Below are positions 10,478 through 18,957 of a DNA stretch of 64,000 bases, one piece after another; positions within the stretch are counted from its first letter, which is position 1, and every line of letters starts with the position of its first letter. The stretch spans positions 174,926 through 238,925 of the forward strand of contig CAVPEB010000055.1 in NCBI GenBank assembly GCA_963702765.1, in the 5' to 3' direction. Under the pieces are notes generated by a model. It had not been told where the DNA came from. It did not search any database and worked only from the letters and a program-made list of their open reading frames with translations. The DNA comes from DATMNR01 sp963702765. GTDB lineage: Bacteria > Chloroflexota > Ktedonobacteria > Ktedonobacterales > Ktedonobacteraceae. Both the position numbers and the translations under genes were made by a program.

Positions 10478-11152
10478 ATGAAGGCACACATTCTGGTCGT
10501 AGACGACGACCCACGTATAACAGGATTGCTGCGCCGCATCCTTGCTTATGAAGGGTATAGTGTGAGTATCGCAACAAGCGGGGACGAAGCTTTGACACGC
10601 ACGTTAGAGCATCCGCCTGATCTCATCGTGCTGGATATCCTCCTGCCAACATTGAATGGGCTAGAGGTTACCAGGCGGCTACGCGCGGCGGGTGACCATG
10701 TTCCAATTCTAATGCTTACCGCTCTCGATTCCCTGGCAAACCGTGTGGAAGGATTCGAGATAGGAGCCGATGATTACCTGGTCAAGCCGTTTGCGCCAGA
10801 AGAGTTGCTGGTACGAGTAAAGGCCCTGTTGAGGCGAAATCAGGCAGAGCGCCACGAAGTGCTTCGTTATGCAGATGTCGAGTTGGATACGGGTACTCGC
10901 CTGTCGCATCGTGGGGCACGCGAGATCGAACTCTCGCCTACCGAGTACGAGCTACTGGCGCTATTTCTACGACGCCCGCGCCAAGTGCTTACTCGTGAGA
11001 TTATCTTAAATCGCGTATGGGGACTTGATTTTGAAGGTTCCTCCAATGTGATGGAGGTCTATATAGGCTATCTGCGCACCAAGCTAGAGGCGGAGGGAGA
11101 ACCAAGATTGATCCACACTGTTCGTGGTATCGGCTACGTCATGAAGGAGTAA
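10478..11152 (+). CDS. OmpR/PhoB-family response regulator
   Basis: DNA-binding regulator of a two-component system. N-terminal receiver domain with the acidic pocket DDD at residues 9-11, phospho-acceptor Asp53 in LIVLDILLP, and the conserved Lys in DDYLVKPFAP; C-terminal winged helix (ELSPTEYELLALFLRRPRQVLTRE...VYIGYLRTKLE...HTVRGIGYVMK). 224 residues. ATG 10478 chosen for its GAGAGG; an in-frame ATG at 10457 is the alternative. The histidine kinase follows 90 bp downstream, so the two form a cognate pair of MprAB/CusRS-like type. Confidence 0.9.
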   Translation: MKAHILVVDDDPRITGLLRRILAYEGYSVSIATSGDEALTRTLEHPPDLIVLDILLPTLNGLEVTRRLRAAGDHVPILMLTALDSLANRVEGFEIGADDYLVKPFAPEELLVRVKALLRRNQAERHEVLRYADVELDTGTRLSHRGAREIELSPTEYELLALFLRRPRQVLTREIILNRVWGLDFEGSSNVMEVYIGYLRTKLEAEGEPRLIHTVRGIGYVMKE

Positions 11153-11242
11153 GACATGACTCTTCTCCTTATTAACTGCTGGCTAACACTAGCGTTCACA
11201 GCTATCAAGTGTGTAAAGCATATCCACAACATCAAACAGTAA

Positions 11243-12869
11243 ATGAGCACAGAGATGCAAAAAATGAAATCACCTGTGTCCCTTCGAGGTAAACCTCGTT
11301 CACTACGCATGCGCCTATTGCTCTGGTACGGTACGCTTCTAGCTGTTGCGCTGGGTCTTTTTGCGGTACTCATCCTGGTACTCACCATGAACGCAATCGA
11401 ACAGAACGTCGATAGCGACGTGATGGCAGAAGCACGAGTCGCTTCTCTAAATATACAACCTGAGTTGACTGTACAGTCACCATACTGGCCGCAACGACTC
11501 TCACTAGACGCAATAGATACTTACCGCGATCCTGGTGTCGTGGTCGAGATTCTGGATGCAAAAGACACCATGCGCTATCGCTCTGGCAGTGATATAAATA
11601 TAACCATTCCTTTCAGCACCGATGCTTTTAAAAAGACATTCAATGGCCAGACGACCTGGTATACTGCGACCGTCTCGGGCGAGCGGGTACGGGTGGAAGT
11701 TCTGCCAATCCGCGCAACTGCAGAAGTCGCCTTTGCCAGTACGAATGTCCAATCCAGTAGCCGATCGAATGCCAGTGTATCCTCTGCAAACGTTGAGCCT
11801 ATCGTTGGTGAACTCCTGGTCGCAAAATCCCTGGATGACGTGGATGATACCTTTTCCATGCTGCGCACTTTGCTTCTGATCTCAGGTCTGACCATTCTGG
11901 TCGGAGTTCTACTGGGGGGTTGGATCATCACCACTCGTGTACTGCATCCACTCACAGAAATTGTCACTACAGCACGAACCATTGCCACCACCACTGCACG
12001 CGGCACGCGCATCGGCGTTCTGAACCAACGAGTGCGCAGACCACAAGGCCATGATGAGATGGTTCTGGTTGTAGATACCTTCAACGAGATGCTCGATTCG
12101 CTAGAGCGTGCTACACAGACACAGCGGCGTTTTATTGCCGATGCTTCGCATGAATTACGCGCCCCTCTTACGACAATACAGGGAAATCTGGCATTCTTAC
12201 AGCACCACCAGGATGAACTCCCTTCAGAAGAACGTCATACCATGTTTACCGATGTGCATGAGGAGACAGTGCGGTTATCACACCTGGTTGAGGATCTGCT
12301 GCTGCTAGCTCGCGCGGATGCCAGCTCAGAAATACCTCTCGTCAAGCCTGAACAGATGCAATCGCTTGCGGGAAGTAGCACACGCCAGATGCCGCTTGAA
12401 CTGGATCGTGTTGTGCTCGAGCTTGTTCGCAAACTGCGGAGGAGGCTCAGTGCTGAAGGATCGATGTTGAAATTGGAAATAGACCACATTGAGCCAGCAC
12501 GAGTGCGAGCTGATGAGGAAAATGTTCGAAGGATCATACTAATACTACTCGATAACGCCATAAAGTATACACCTACCAGTGACGAAGGATACTGGCGCTC
12601 GTGTGATGATCTCTTTGAAACAGATGGATCGAATGGCTATACTGAGCGTGCGCGATACCGGCATTGGTATTGACCCTGCTGATCTGCCCCACATCTTCGA
12701 GCGCTTCTACCGAGCGAATCGAGCTCGTCCACGGCAAGGCACAGGACTTGGACTCTCCATCGCGCTGACATTGGTTGAACAACTTGGTGGTTACATCACT
12801 GCCGAGAGTATACCTGGACAGGGCAGCACATTTAATGTTTTGTTGCCTCTTTTGAACAATTTGAAGTAG
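11243..12869 (+). pseudogene. Sensor histidine kinase (frameshifted in ATPase domain)
   Basis: Cognate membrane kinase of the upstream regulator. TM1 around residues 25-48, extracytoplasmic sensor of about 160 residues with a Ser/Asn-rich patch, TM2 (LLLISGLTILVGVLLGGW), HAMP linker, DHp domain with the phospho-His in FIADASHELRAPLTT, then the N box NAIKYTP. Directly after the N box, near 12580-12590, one extra base shifts the frame: the first frame stops at 12673 and the remaining ATPase motifs (DTGIGIDPADLPHIFERFYR, GTGLGLSIAL) continue in the next frame to 12869. All motifs are intact apart from the indel, so a functional protein of about 541 residues is likely if it is a sequencing error. 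Confidence 0.87.
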
Positions 12870-13018
12870 CAATGTTTCTTATACCAGTCACGATGGGTTA
12901 TATAAAGTCCAGGACCTTGCCTTTTAAAGGAAGGGTCGGGAGCACCACGCACGTGATTCCAAATAGATAGTGTACAAAGTACACAAATGAACTGAACGTA
13001 CTACAGACACTATCACCC

Positions 13019-13048
13019 TTGCCCGATGCTTGCTTCGCGTGCTATACT
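13019..13048 (+). promoter_or_regulatory. Candidate promoter of the mgtE leader
   Basis: TTGCCC (13019-13024), 18-bp spacer, TATACT (13043-13048), which would place the transcript start near 13055. A GTGTAC/GTACAC palindrome lies about 35 bp upstream (12971-12985) and could be an operator. Inferred from sequence only. Confidence 0.45.
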
Positions 13049-13054
13049 TGGTGT

Positions 13055-13265
13055 AGAAAGAAATTTTTGTCTACCCACGGTTGTCGTGGCGCACCAGATG
13101 AGGTTTTAGACGATTCATGTGAACGTCGCTTCTGGTGATTGCTCCAACTGTTGGGCAAAGGAGGTGAGGGACATGGACGCTGGTCCCAGTCATAGTAGAC
13201 GTGTCGTTTTCGCGTGTCTGCTCGCGGGATTGTTCTGCTCCTCATCGAGTATGGTGGCTGGATAG
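13055..13265 (+). ncRNA. Candidate structured leader RNA upstream of mgtE
   Basis: The first 150 nt can fold as a closed multibranch structure: a basal helix GTCTAC 13069-13074 with GTAGAC 13195-13200; CCACG/CGTGG 13075-13089; CACCAGA/TCTGGTG 13092-13137 with an inner GACG/CGTC; CCAA/TTGG 13144-13154; and GGGAC/GTCCC 13168-13187. The last hairpin holds the ATG of a 30-codon ORF in its loop. It does not match M-box or yybP-ykoY consensus features that I can recall. Regulatory function is inferred from position between a promoter and mgtE. Confidence 0.4.
13173..13265 (+). CDS. Possible 30-aa leader peptide
   Basis: ATG 13173 is preceded by AAAGGAGGTGAGGGAC, one of the best Shine-Dalgarno sequences in the window. 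The product MDAGPSHSRRVVFACLLAGL.. has a basic N-terminus and a short hydrophobic core, like a truncated signal sequence, and ends at TAG 13263-13265. It is too short to be a known protein; it may be a translated leader controlling mgtE. Confidence 0.4.
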   Translation: MDAGPSHSRRVVFACLLAGLFCSSSSMVAG

Positions 13266-13321
13266 AGATCAACATTTATTCTAGCCTGGACGTAAATCAC
13301 CTCTAGTGTGCTTTTCCTCTA

Positions 13322-13408
13322 CCTTACTCGATGAGTCCACAATAATAGGATCGAGTAAGGGCTTTCCCACCTGCCAGCAAGTCCTGCCTGGGTTCCTTCA
13401 CAGGAACC
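13322..13408 (+). terminator. Two hairpins in mgtE leader (possible attenuator)
   Basis: CCTTACTCGAT (13322-13332) pairs with ATCGAGTAAGG (13350-13360), an 11-bp stem with a 17-nt loop; GGTTCCT/AGGAACC follows at 13391-13408. Neither has a long U tract, so termination is uncertain. Both lie between the candidate leader RNA and mgtE. Confidence 0.35.
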
Positions 13409-13625
13409 TCAAACAAGCAATTCCCCCGCGTATATAGCGCATTTTGCATGGAGTGTATCTCTGGGTTTTCAGAGGTAGCATTTCTACATTTTTGTGTGTA
13501 TTGCTTTTCGATTGTGTTTTGTAACGAAGTTACGCGTGTGGATGCTTTTCCTACATATCCACAGACCTGTGGATATGTGTACTGGTTTATATACCTAACG
13601 GTAACTTTTCAACCTCCCACTTCAT

Positions 13626-13706
13626 GCCGCCTGCGGCGGCTAAAAGAAAAGGGAATTTTCGGGGACACCCCGAACCCCGGCAAAGGACTTCGTCCTCTGC
13701 ACTCCT
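13626..13706. repeat. GC-hairpin dispersed repeat
   Basis: GCCGCCTGCGGCGGC, then GGGGACACCCC, then CAAAGGACTTCGTCCTCTG: a divergent copy of the triple-hairpin family, 45 bp upstream of mgtE. Compensatory changes keep each stem paired while the primary sequence differs from the copies at 3468 and 28801. Confidence 0.75.
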
Positions 13707-13750
13707 GTTGATTAGTTACCAGTAACAAAATAGGAAAGGTGGTGATTCCA

Positions 13751-15688
13751 ATGATTTTTTTAAGCACACTCTTACGCAAAAACATTTATGATATCGAAGG
13801 ACACAAGGTCGGTGTCTTGAAAGATGTCTGTGTCTCGCTTTATGAGACGTTTCCGACTGTAACTGCTCTTATCATAACAACATCTACTTTGCCAGGCAAT
13901 AACGAGATCGTTGTGCCATGGTCTCAGGTGGATAATATCGAAGAACCTAAAATTTATCTCACGGTGAAACAGCAACGCATTGCTCCATATGAGCCACACG
14001 CTGATGAATTATTACTTAAACGCGATTTATTGGACAAACAAATTGTTGATACACAGGGGTTTCGCGTCGTGAAAGCCAATGATCTAAAGCTGGCGCAAAT
14101 TAAAGGAACGGCGCGCTTGATTGGCGTTGATATCAGCGGTAGCGGTTTGTTACGCCGCCTGGGAATACTCGCGCCATTTGAACTCGCAAGTCGTGTAACG
14201 CCCTTTCAGTTTTCAGAAAGAATCATTACCTGGAATTATGTAGAGCCTATCGAGGTCGTAAAAGTTGGCACGTCTCAATTGGCGTTTGCAGGCGCTGGTG
14301 CAGGCACTGCCGGTGTCGTGCCACAGGTACAGTTAAGCATCAGCCACAACAAACTATCGGACTTACACCCTGCTGATATTGCCGACATTCTGGAGCAGCT
14401 CGACGTCGAAGAAGCTGGAGCTGTGCTGGATCGCCTGGATACCGATACAGCAGCCGACATCTTAAGCGAAGTAGAGGCTCCCTTACAATTCGAGCTTTTG
14501 ATCGAACTTGATCCTGAGAAAGCGTCGGACCTGTTGGAAAGACTCGCGCCTGATGACGCAGCCGATATACTGGCAGAACTTCCACAGGAGAAAGCAGAAC
14601 GCCTGCTTAATTTGATGCCAGCCGAAGAGTCACGACCTATACGTGAACTGCTGCGCTATGCGCCAGAGACTGCCGGTGGCATCATGACCACCGAAGTACT
14701 CTCCCTCTCGCAAGAGCTAACCGTAGAAGAGGCGCTCGTCTATATGCGCCAAAACTCAGAGCACCTCGAGATGATCTATTATCTTTTTATTGTAGATGAC
14801 GAAAAGCACCTGGTCGGCGTCGTTTCCTTGCGCGAACTTGTGGTAGCAGAAGCAACAACGCGCTTGAAAGATATGATGGATGATGATGTGATCAAGGTCA
14901 AGACCGATGCTGACCAGGAAGAAGTGGCGCGCATCATCGCCAAATATGATTTGCTGGGTGTTCCTGTAGTTGACGAAGAGAATCACCTGGTGGGATTAAT
15001 CACAGTCGATGATGTGATCGATGTCATTCATGAAGAGCAAGCCGAGGATTTTTCCGAAATTGCCGGAGCAAGCGTTGAGGAGTTCGAAGAGGAAGAGCAT
15101 TTTTCGGTTCGCGCCATTTTGAGCCGGGCCACGTGGTTAGGCGTCAACCTCGTAGCAGGCTTTATTCTCGCCCTGGTGCTCTACCAGGTGTTCGGGAACG
15201 CGCTTACCATCAACTCGTCGCACATCCAAACGACGGGTTTTATGGCCGGATTGCGCTCTCCCTTAGCACTTAATGGAATGATTTGCTTTATCCCCATGCT
15301 GATGCTTACAAGTGGCAGTGTCGGTTCGCAGGCGCTTGGCGTAGCGGGTTGGCAACTGCGATCCACGCATGGTGGCGACTTCTGGCGTGGTATGTTTCGT
15401 GAAATACGCATTGGCACATTTGGCGGTGTACTGGCAACAATCATCGCGGGTGTGCTGGCATGGCTGCTCTTCCATTCCTGGTTACTGGGAATTGCCATTG
15501 GGCTGGGGCTTGGCTTGAGCCTCTTGTTGGCTACGATTTGCGGGCTGGTTCTGCCAACGCTTTTCCAGCGTTTAAGGATGCGTGGTAGCCTGCTGAGCGC
15601 TCCACTTATTGATCCGACGATCGCAGTGATTAGTTTGAGTTTTTTCCTGCTGGTTGCGCTGTGGTTGATTGATATGTTGCACGTGTAA
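13751..15688 (+). CDS. mgtE: MgtE-type magnesium transporter with N-terminal PRC-barrel domains
   Basis: Mg2+ channel/transporter in the cytoplasmic membrane. About 645 residues: two PRC-barrel-like domains (residues about 1-80 and 95-165), an MgtE N domain of helical repeats (SDLHPADIADILEQL, LAPDDAADILAELP), a CBS pair (TTEVLSLSQELTVEEAL..., VVDEENHLVGLITVDDVID) that in MgtE senses Mg2+, and five C-terminal TM helices beginning near LSRATWLGVNLVAGF with the conserved MLTSGSVGSQALG segment. ATG 13751 is chosen over GTG 13739 because AAAGGTGGTG lies at proper distance. The PRC-MgtE-CBS arrangement is longer than classical MgtE of about 450 residues. Possibly regulated by the leader at 13055-13408. 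Confidence 0.88.
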   Translation: MIFLSTLLRKNIYDIEGHKVGVLKDVCVSLYETFPTVTALIITTSTLPGNNEIVVPWSQVDNIEEPKIYLTVKQQRIAPYEPHADELLLKRDLLDKQIVDTQGFRVVKANDLKLAQIKGTARLIGVDISGSGLLRRLGILAPFELASRVTPFQFSERIITWNYVEPIEVVKVGTSQLAFAGAGAGTAGVVPQVQLSISHNKLSDLHPADIADILEQLDVEEAGAVLDRLDTDTAADILSEVEAPLQFELLIELDPEKASDLLERLAPDDAADILAELPQEKAERLLNLMPAEESRPIRELLRYAPETAGGIMTTEVLSLSQELTVEEALVYMRQNSEHLEMIYYLFIVDDEKHLVGVVSLRELVVAEATTRLKDMMDDDVIKVKTDADQEEVARIIAKYDLLGVPVVDEENHLVGLITVDDVIDVIHEEQAEDFSEIAGASVEEFEEEEHFSVRAILSRATWLGVNLVAGFILALVLYQVFGNALTINSSHIQTTGFMAGLRSPLALNGMICFIPMLMLTSGSVGSQALGVAGWQLRSTHGGDFWRGMFREIRIGTFGGVLATIIAGVLAWLLFHSWLLGIAIGLGLGLSLLLATICGLVLPTLFQRLRMRGSLLSAPLIDPTIAVISLSFFLLVALWLIDMLHV

Positions 15689-15689
15689 A

Positions 15690-15860
15690 GTTCCACCAAC
15701 TGTCGGGTGTTGAATGGGAACGGAGGCAAGAACAGCGCCATGGTCTGTCGTTGGAAGGCAAGGGAACAGTGTTTCTACGGTGCCACCAGGACAGCGCAAG
15801 CGCCGTCATAGAAGGGAGATTTCACTGGGTGGAATTTTCGTGTAGAAGACGCTTGTTTGT
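15690..15860. repeat. Dispersed element with CCAACTGTCGGG end
   Basis: Begins CCACCAACTGTCGGGTG and includes CCAGGACAGCGCAAGCGCC and GTGTAG.. sequences. Related segments occur at 18095-18180, 32056-32165, 22800-22830 and 46797-46860. No gene seen in 15689-15954. Confidence 0.5.
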
Positions 15861-15954
15861 TGTTGTGTTACATGGTACACTACAACAGAACTAAGCCAAT
15901 CAGTTGTGAAACGTCCCGGCGTTGATAAACGTATCAATAACAGGAGGGGCGCTG

Positions 15955-16390
15955 ATGTCTATGTCACCCGACCGGGACAATGCGCCGATTGTTTGTGGGA
16001 AAACAGATACTCATCATTGATGACCAAAATCAATTGCTTTCTTTGATGCGCCGCATCCTGGAAGACGAACAATACCAGGTTCATATCCTGCAAAATGGGA
16101 ACGATGCTTATGCACAGATGAAAGCATTACTTCCCGATTTGCTGATTCTTGATCTGAAACTGGGCGGAATCTCGGGACAAGATGTATTAAAGCAGTTGAA
16201 AGAGGATGCAATTACAGCCGAAATCCCTGTGATTGTTTACACAGCGGCGGTACTTGAGGCTGAAGAAGTGACCAGAGAGATTGAGAATGATCCTGTTCTC
16301 TATCAGAAGGTACATCTCATTCGGAAACCGTTTGATTTAGACGATTTACTGGCTCTCGTAGAGCAAGTCGTCAACGAGCCTGTACACTGA
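15955..16390 (+). pseudogene. Single-domain response regulator (frameshifted near start)
   Basis: CheY-like receiver without output domain: KQILIIDDQNQLLSLMRRIL, phospho-Asp in LLILDLKLGG, conserved Thr/Ala switch (VIVYTAA) and Lys in LIRKPFD. The continuous frame could start at ATG 15980, which has no ribosome site, but AGGAGG at 15942-15947 points to ATG 15955, in another frame. Deleting one A from the AAAA run at 16000-16003 joins MSMSPDRDNAPIVCGK to QILIIDDQ. I therefore read it as one gene of about 144 codons with a homopolymer indel. If the run is correct, translation from 15980 still gives an intact 136-residue receiver. Confidence 0.75.
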
Positions 16391-16433
16391 TTATGAGGAA
16401 TAAATTTTTATGCGGACATTATGGCATGTGTCA

Positions 16434-16500
16434 AGAGGGCCGATAAATCGGCGGTGTGCCCGATAAATCGGCACCTACGGGTGTCCGGGTTAGTTTGTAG
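16434..16500. mobile_element. MITE-like element, copy B (core)
   Basis: GAGGGCCGATAAATCGGCGG..CCCGATAAATCGGCACCTACGG-type core (split here by short differences) followed by GTGTCCGGGTTA. Terminal repeats are degraded compared with copies A and F. Confidence 0.65.
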
Positions 16501-16533
16501 AGCAGCATAATCAATTCGTTGACGCAATGCCCG

Positions 16534-16557
16534 ACCGGACTTTTTCCGGTTATTTTT
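16534..16557 (+). terminator. Intrinsic terminator-like hairpin
   Basis: ACCGGA (16534-16539) pairs with TCCGGT (16545-16550), followed by TATTTTT. Suitable for ending the response-regulator transcript; it also precedes the YtxH gene. Confidence 0.5.
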
Positions 16558-16613
16558 ATGTATCGTTGGTTTGACACGAATAGGTCATTACATTTAGAAA
16601 GGAAACAGGTGTT

Positions 16614-16874
16614 ATGATGAAAGTATTTATTGGTTTCCTTGCTGGATTTGCACTGGGTGTTGCCGCAGGGCTGATCCTGGCACCACAGTCTGGCGAGGCC
16701 ACACGCGCCCAACTTAGCGAACAGGGTATCGTTTTGCGCGATCGATCTTCGGGATTGACCGACGAAATTCGCGCTCGGGCGACAAATGCATTGTCTCAGG
16801 GCCGCGATATGTACTCACGCACCAAGGACGAGCTGACAGATACGTATGCCAAAGCTAAAAAGGGCGAGGAGTAA
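16614..16874 (+). CDS. YtxH-domain small membrane protein
   Basis: 86 residues: an N-terminal glycine-rich TM helix (VFIGFLAGFALGVAAGLILAP) followed by APQSGEATRAQL, the YtxH/GvpP-like signature, then a charged coiled-coil tail. Such proteins are small stress- or desiccation-associated membrane proteins of unclear function. GAAAGG upstream supports ATG 16614 or 16617. A long palindrome follows the stop codon. Confidence 0.8.
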   Translation: MMKVFIGFLAGFALGVAAGLILAPQSGEATRAQLSEQGIVLRDRSSGLTDEIRARATNALSQGRDMYSRTKDELTDTYAKAKKGEE

Positions 16875-16878
16875 TTCT

Positions 16879-16940
16879 TAATAACATTGATGGCGATATC
16901 AAGCGCACGCGTGCGCTTGATATCGCCATCAATGTTATTA
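16879..16940. terminator. 62-bp perfect palindrome, bidirectional terminator
   Basis: Perfect 31-bp arms centred between 16909 and 16910 (AAGCGCACGCGTGCGCTT at the centre), flanked by T-rich sequence on the right and A/T-rich sequence on the left. Lies between the convergent YtxH gene and the 80-aa gene and includes the latter's TAA stop (16938-16940). Confidence 0.8.
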
Positions 16941-17180
16941 TTTTTCGTATTGTTTCAGGAGTTTGTCGACCATGTTTCCGATTTCGTGCCAGATGTGATG
17001 CTGGTAATCAAGCATGGTAGCCTGGCGTTGATCAAATTCACGGTTTGAGGGGTCTTTCTTCGCGTTTTCCTCAAATTGTTTGGAGAGAGCCAGTGTTTTA
17101 TCTCCACGGCCATGCAGATATGTGGCCATTTTTTCTAAATCCTGAAGTAACGAGGTTAATTTTTCATCGCTGTTAGGCAT
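16938..17180 (-). CDS. Small helical hypothetical protein (80 aa)
   Basis: MPNSDEKLTSLLQDLEKMATY... is predicted to be all-helical, charged and soluble, with no Cys and no membrane segment. Family not recognised. ATG 17180 lies three bases beyond the stop codon of the AhpD-like gene, so the two are probably translationally coupled. The gene ends inside the terminator palindrome. Confidence 0.65.
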   Translation of the reverse strand: MPNSDEKLTSLLQDLEKMATYLHGRGDKTLALSKQFEENAKKDPSNREFDQRQATMLDYQHHIWHEIGNMVDKLLKQYEK

Positions 17181-17183
17181 GTA

Positions 17184-17708
17184 TCAATCCCCTGTTTTGT
17201 TTTCCGCAGGTAGAATGCGCAATGCATCCGCGTAACGATTGAAGAAATTGAAGAGGCCAATTACGGAAGCCAGTTCTACAATTTCGCCATCGTCAAAATG
17301 TGCCTGCAGTTCATCCCATAATGCTTCATCGACGTCACGACCGCTGGTGGTCATGACTTCGGCAAAATGCAATGCTGCCAGTTCACGAGTTGTGAAGAGA
17401 TGGCGATGCGTATCGATACGATACAACGCATCGAGCAATTCTTCAGTTACACCCAGCTGCCTTGCCAAGGCAGTATGAGCAGCCATTCAATAATAGCAGT
17501 AATTGACCTGGGAGACTCGCACGGCTAGCAGTTCTTTGAGCCGTGGCTCAACAGTTCCTGTGCGCATGACAGCTTCAAGCAATTGTATGCTGTGTTGCAT
17601 AATTTCTGGCCTTTGTGCCATGGTACGAAAGAGGGTAGACATTGTGCTAAAGGGTACTGTCTCTCCTGCGGGCAATTGTATATTTTCGTCAGGTGGGATG
17701 CGTGACAT
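17184..17708 (-). CDS. AhpD-like/carboxymuconolactone decarboxylase-family protein with in-frame TGA at catalytic Cys (possible selenoprotein)
   Basis: Alkylhydroperoxidase-like redox protein. ATG 17708 has AGAGGAG at good distance. One frame runs for 174 codons apart from TGA at 17487-17489. The active-site pattern is E59..C71-Y-Y-[TGA74]-M-A-A-H78, which aligns with the Glu-Cys-x-x-Cys-x-x-x-His proton relay known for AhpD (E118, C130, C133, H137 in M. tuberculosis). The TGA thus replaces exactly the reactive second Cys. A hairpin CTGCCTT/AAGGCAG with loop GGC begins 14 nt after the TGA, its apical G at +21/+22, within the range described for bacterial SECIS elements. Either Sec is inserted, or this is a nonsense change or base error. 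The rest of the domain (REL.ALHFAEVMT...VELASVIGLFNFFNRYADAL) is intact. No sel genes in the window. Confidence 0.7.
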
Positions 17709-17805
17709 ACGCTGATCTCCTCTTGAGTTGTTTGCTTGATGTTCTTTCGATATTCTACTGGAATGGGGGGTAAGGTGCAAGAGATGAGGGATGGTGATGA
17801 AGTTT

Positions 17806-17904
17806 AGCTTATTAAGAGTGGTGTTTTAGAAGCCACGGAGGGCCGATGAATCGGCGGTGTGCGCGATACATCGGCACCTACGGAAATTCCGGTTATCGTG
17901 TTAA
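17806..17904. mobile_element. MITE-like element, copy C
   Basis: Core GGGCCGATGAATCGGCGG, then GCGCGATACATCGGCACC and TACGGAAATTCCGGTTATCG, right end GTGTTAA. The left terminal repeat is degenerate. Located upstream of the AhpD-like gene. Confidence 0.65.
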
Positions 17905-17962
17905 GAGCCATATTCGGCCGCTAAGGGTGGTCAAAGGTTAGAGGAATGGAGGGTATTCGAAT

Positions 17963-18032
17963 GTCATTCTGAGCGCCAGCGAAGAATCTCGTTGCCCGGC
18001 GTTTGAGATTCTTCGCTGGCGCTCAGAATGAC
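17963..18032. repeat. Perfect 28-bp inverted repeat (GTCATTCTGAGC family)
   Basis: Arms 17963-17990 and 18005-18032 are exact reverse complements, separated by 14 bp. The same family as 1791-1861 and 26121-26150. Confidence 0.8.
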
Positions 18033-18094
18033 AGGTGAAAAAGATTCGTAATGAACCAGGACTATACGAGTGCCAATGTGTATCGGTTTTACGA

Positions 18095-18180
18095 ATTCCA
18101 CCATTCGTCGTGTAAAACCAGCAGGACAGCGCAAGCGCCCCCACCGCCCATCATCCACACCCCTGTCCCTACACGAGGGG
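18095..18180. repeat. Dispersed CCAGGACAGCGCAAGCGCC element
   Basis: CAGCAGGACAGCGCAAGCGC.. and CCCTGTCCCTACACGAGG match 32090-32145 closely and 15785-15810 in part. It fills part of the gap between the AhpD-like gene and the methyltransferase. Confidence 0.6.
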
Positions 18181-18295
18181 TATCGTTGTTGGAAACATAT
18201 TCAGCCTACACCATGCGATTGAGCGGAAAATCTGATAGGATAGGAGTGAAAAGAATATCAATCGTCCCGAACGAGAAAGCAAATAGAAATAATAC

Positions 18296-18949
18296 ATGAG
18301 CCAGACAAAACCAGTGGAAACGACAGAACAAGCTACTACAACCAACCATAGTTTTTTTGCAGCGATGTATGAGCGAATGTCTCGCAGCGGACCTGAACAT
18401 TCATTTATGGAGCCTCTGAGGAAGGAAGTGATTGGACAGGCGCAGGGAGTCGTTCTGGAGGTTGGAGCAGGTACAGGTCTCAACTTCGCGATCTACAATC
18501 CGGAGCAGGTTGAGCGGGTTGAAGCTGTTGAGCCTGATAGCGCTATGCTACGCTTTGCACGCGAACGTTTGAAGACGGCACGAGTACCTATTACACTGAC
18601 ACAGGCGCCAGTAGAAGTCTTGCCTTTTGCAGATGAAACTTTCGATAGTGCTGTAGCAACGCTTGTTTTCTGCTCAGTGACAGATCCGATGCGCGGATTA
18701 AGTGAAATCCGGCGCGTACTGAAACCTGGAGGTATCCTGCTACTGATTGAGCATGTTCGCGCTCGTGGAGCTTTTGCTCAGCAGTTACAAAACGTTATTA
18801 CGCCGGTGACAAAGAGGGTGGCGGGAAATTGCCACTGGAACCGCGATACTGAGCGCAGTGTCATTAACGCGGATTTTGAGATTGAGAACAGGCGAGATGC
18901 TGGTGGGGGTGTGCAGAGGATGGTTGTGGTGAGGGCAACTCGGGCATAA
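18296..18949 (+). CDS. Class I SAM-dependent methyltransferase
   Basis: 217 residues, METTL7/UbiE-like. Motif I VLEVGAGTGLNF (SAM binding), acidic residue in VEAVEPDSAML, PFADETFDSAV, and the post-III region RVLKPGGILLLIEHVRA. The C-terminus has the NCHWNRDT segment typical of this subfamily. ATG 18296 is preceded by AAT-rich sequence with no clear ribosome site. Methyl acceptor unknown. Converges with the membrane-protein gene, 8 bp apart. Confidence 0.8.
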   Translation: MSQTKPVETTEQATTTNHSFFAAMYERMSRSGPEHSFMEPLRKEVIGQAQGVVLEVGAGTGLNFAIYNPEQVERVEAVEPDSAMLRFARERLKTARVPITLTQAPVEVLPFADETFDSAVATLVFCSVTDPMRGLSEIRRVLKPGGILLLIEHVRARGAFAQQLQNVITPVTKRVAGNCHWNRDTERSVINADFEIENRRDAGGGVQRMVVVRATRA

Positions 18950-18957
18950 CATGATCT

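Noticed and set aside
13322..13360. Hammerhead ribozyme-like CGATGAGTCC sequence
   Set aside because: The core needs CTGATGA and a downstream GAAA; here it is CGATGAG within a simple 11-bp hairpin and no GAAA partner is present.
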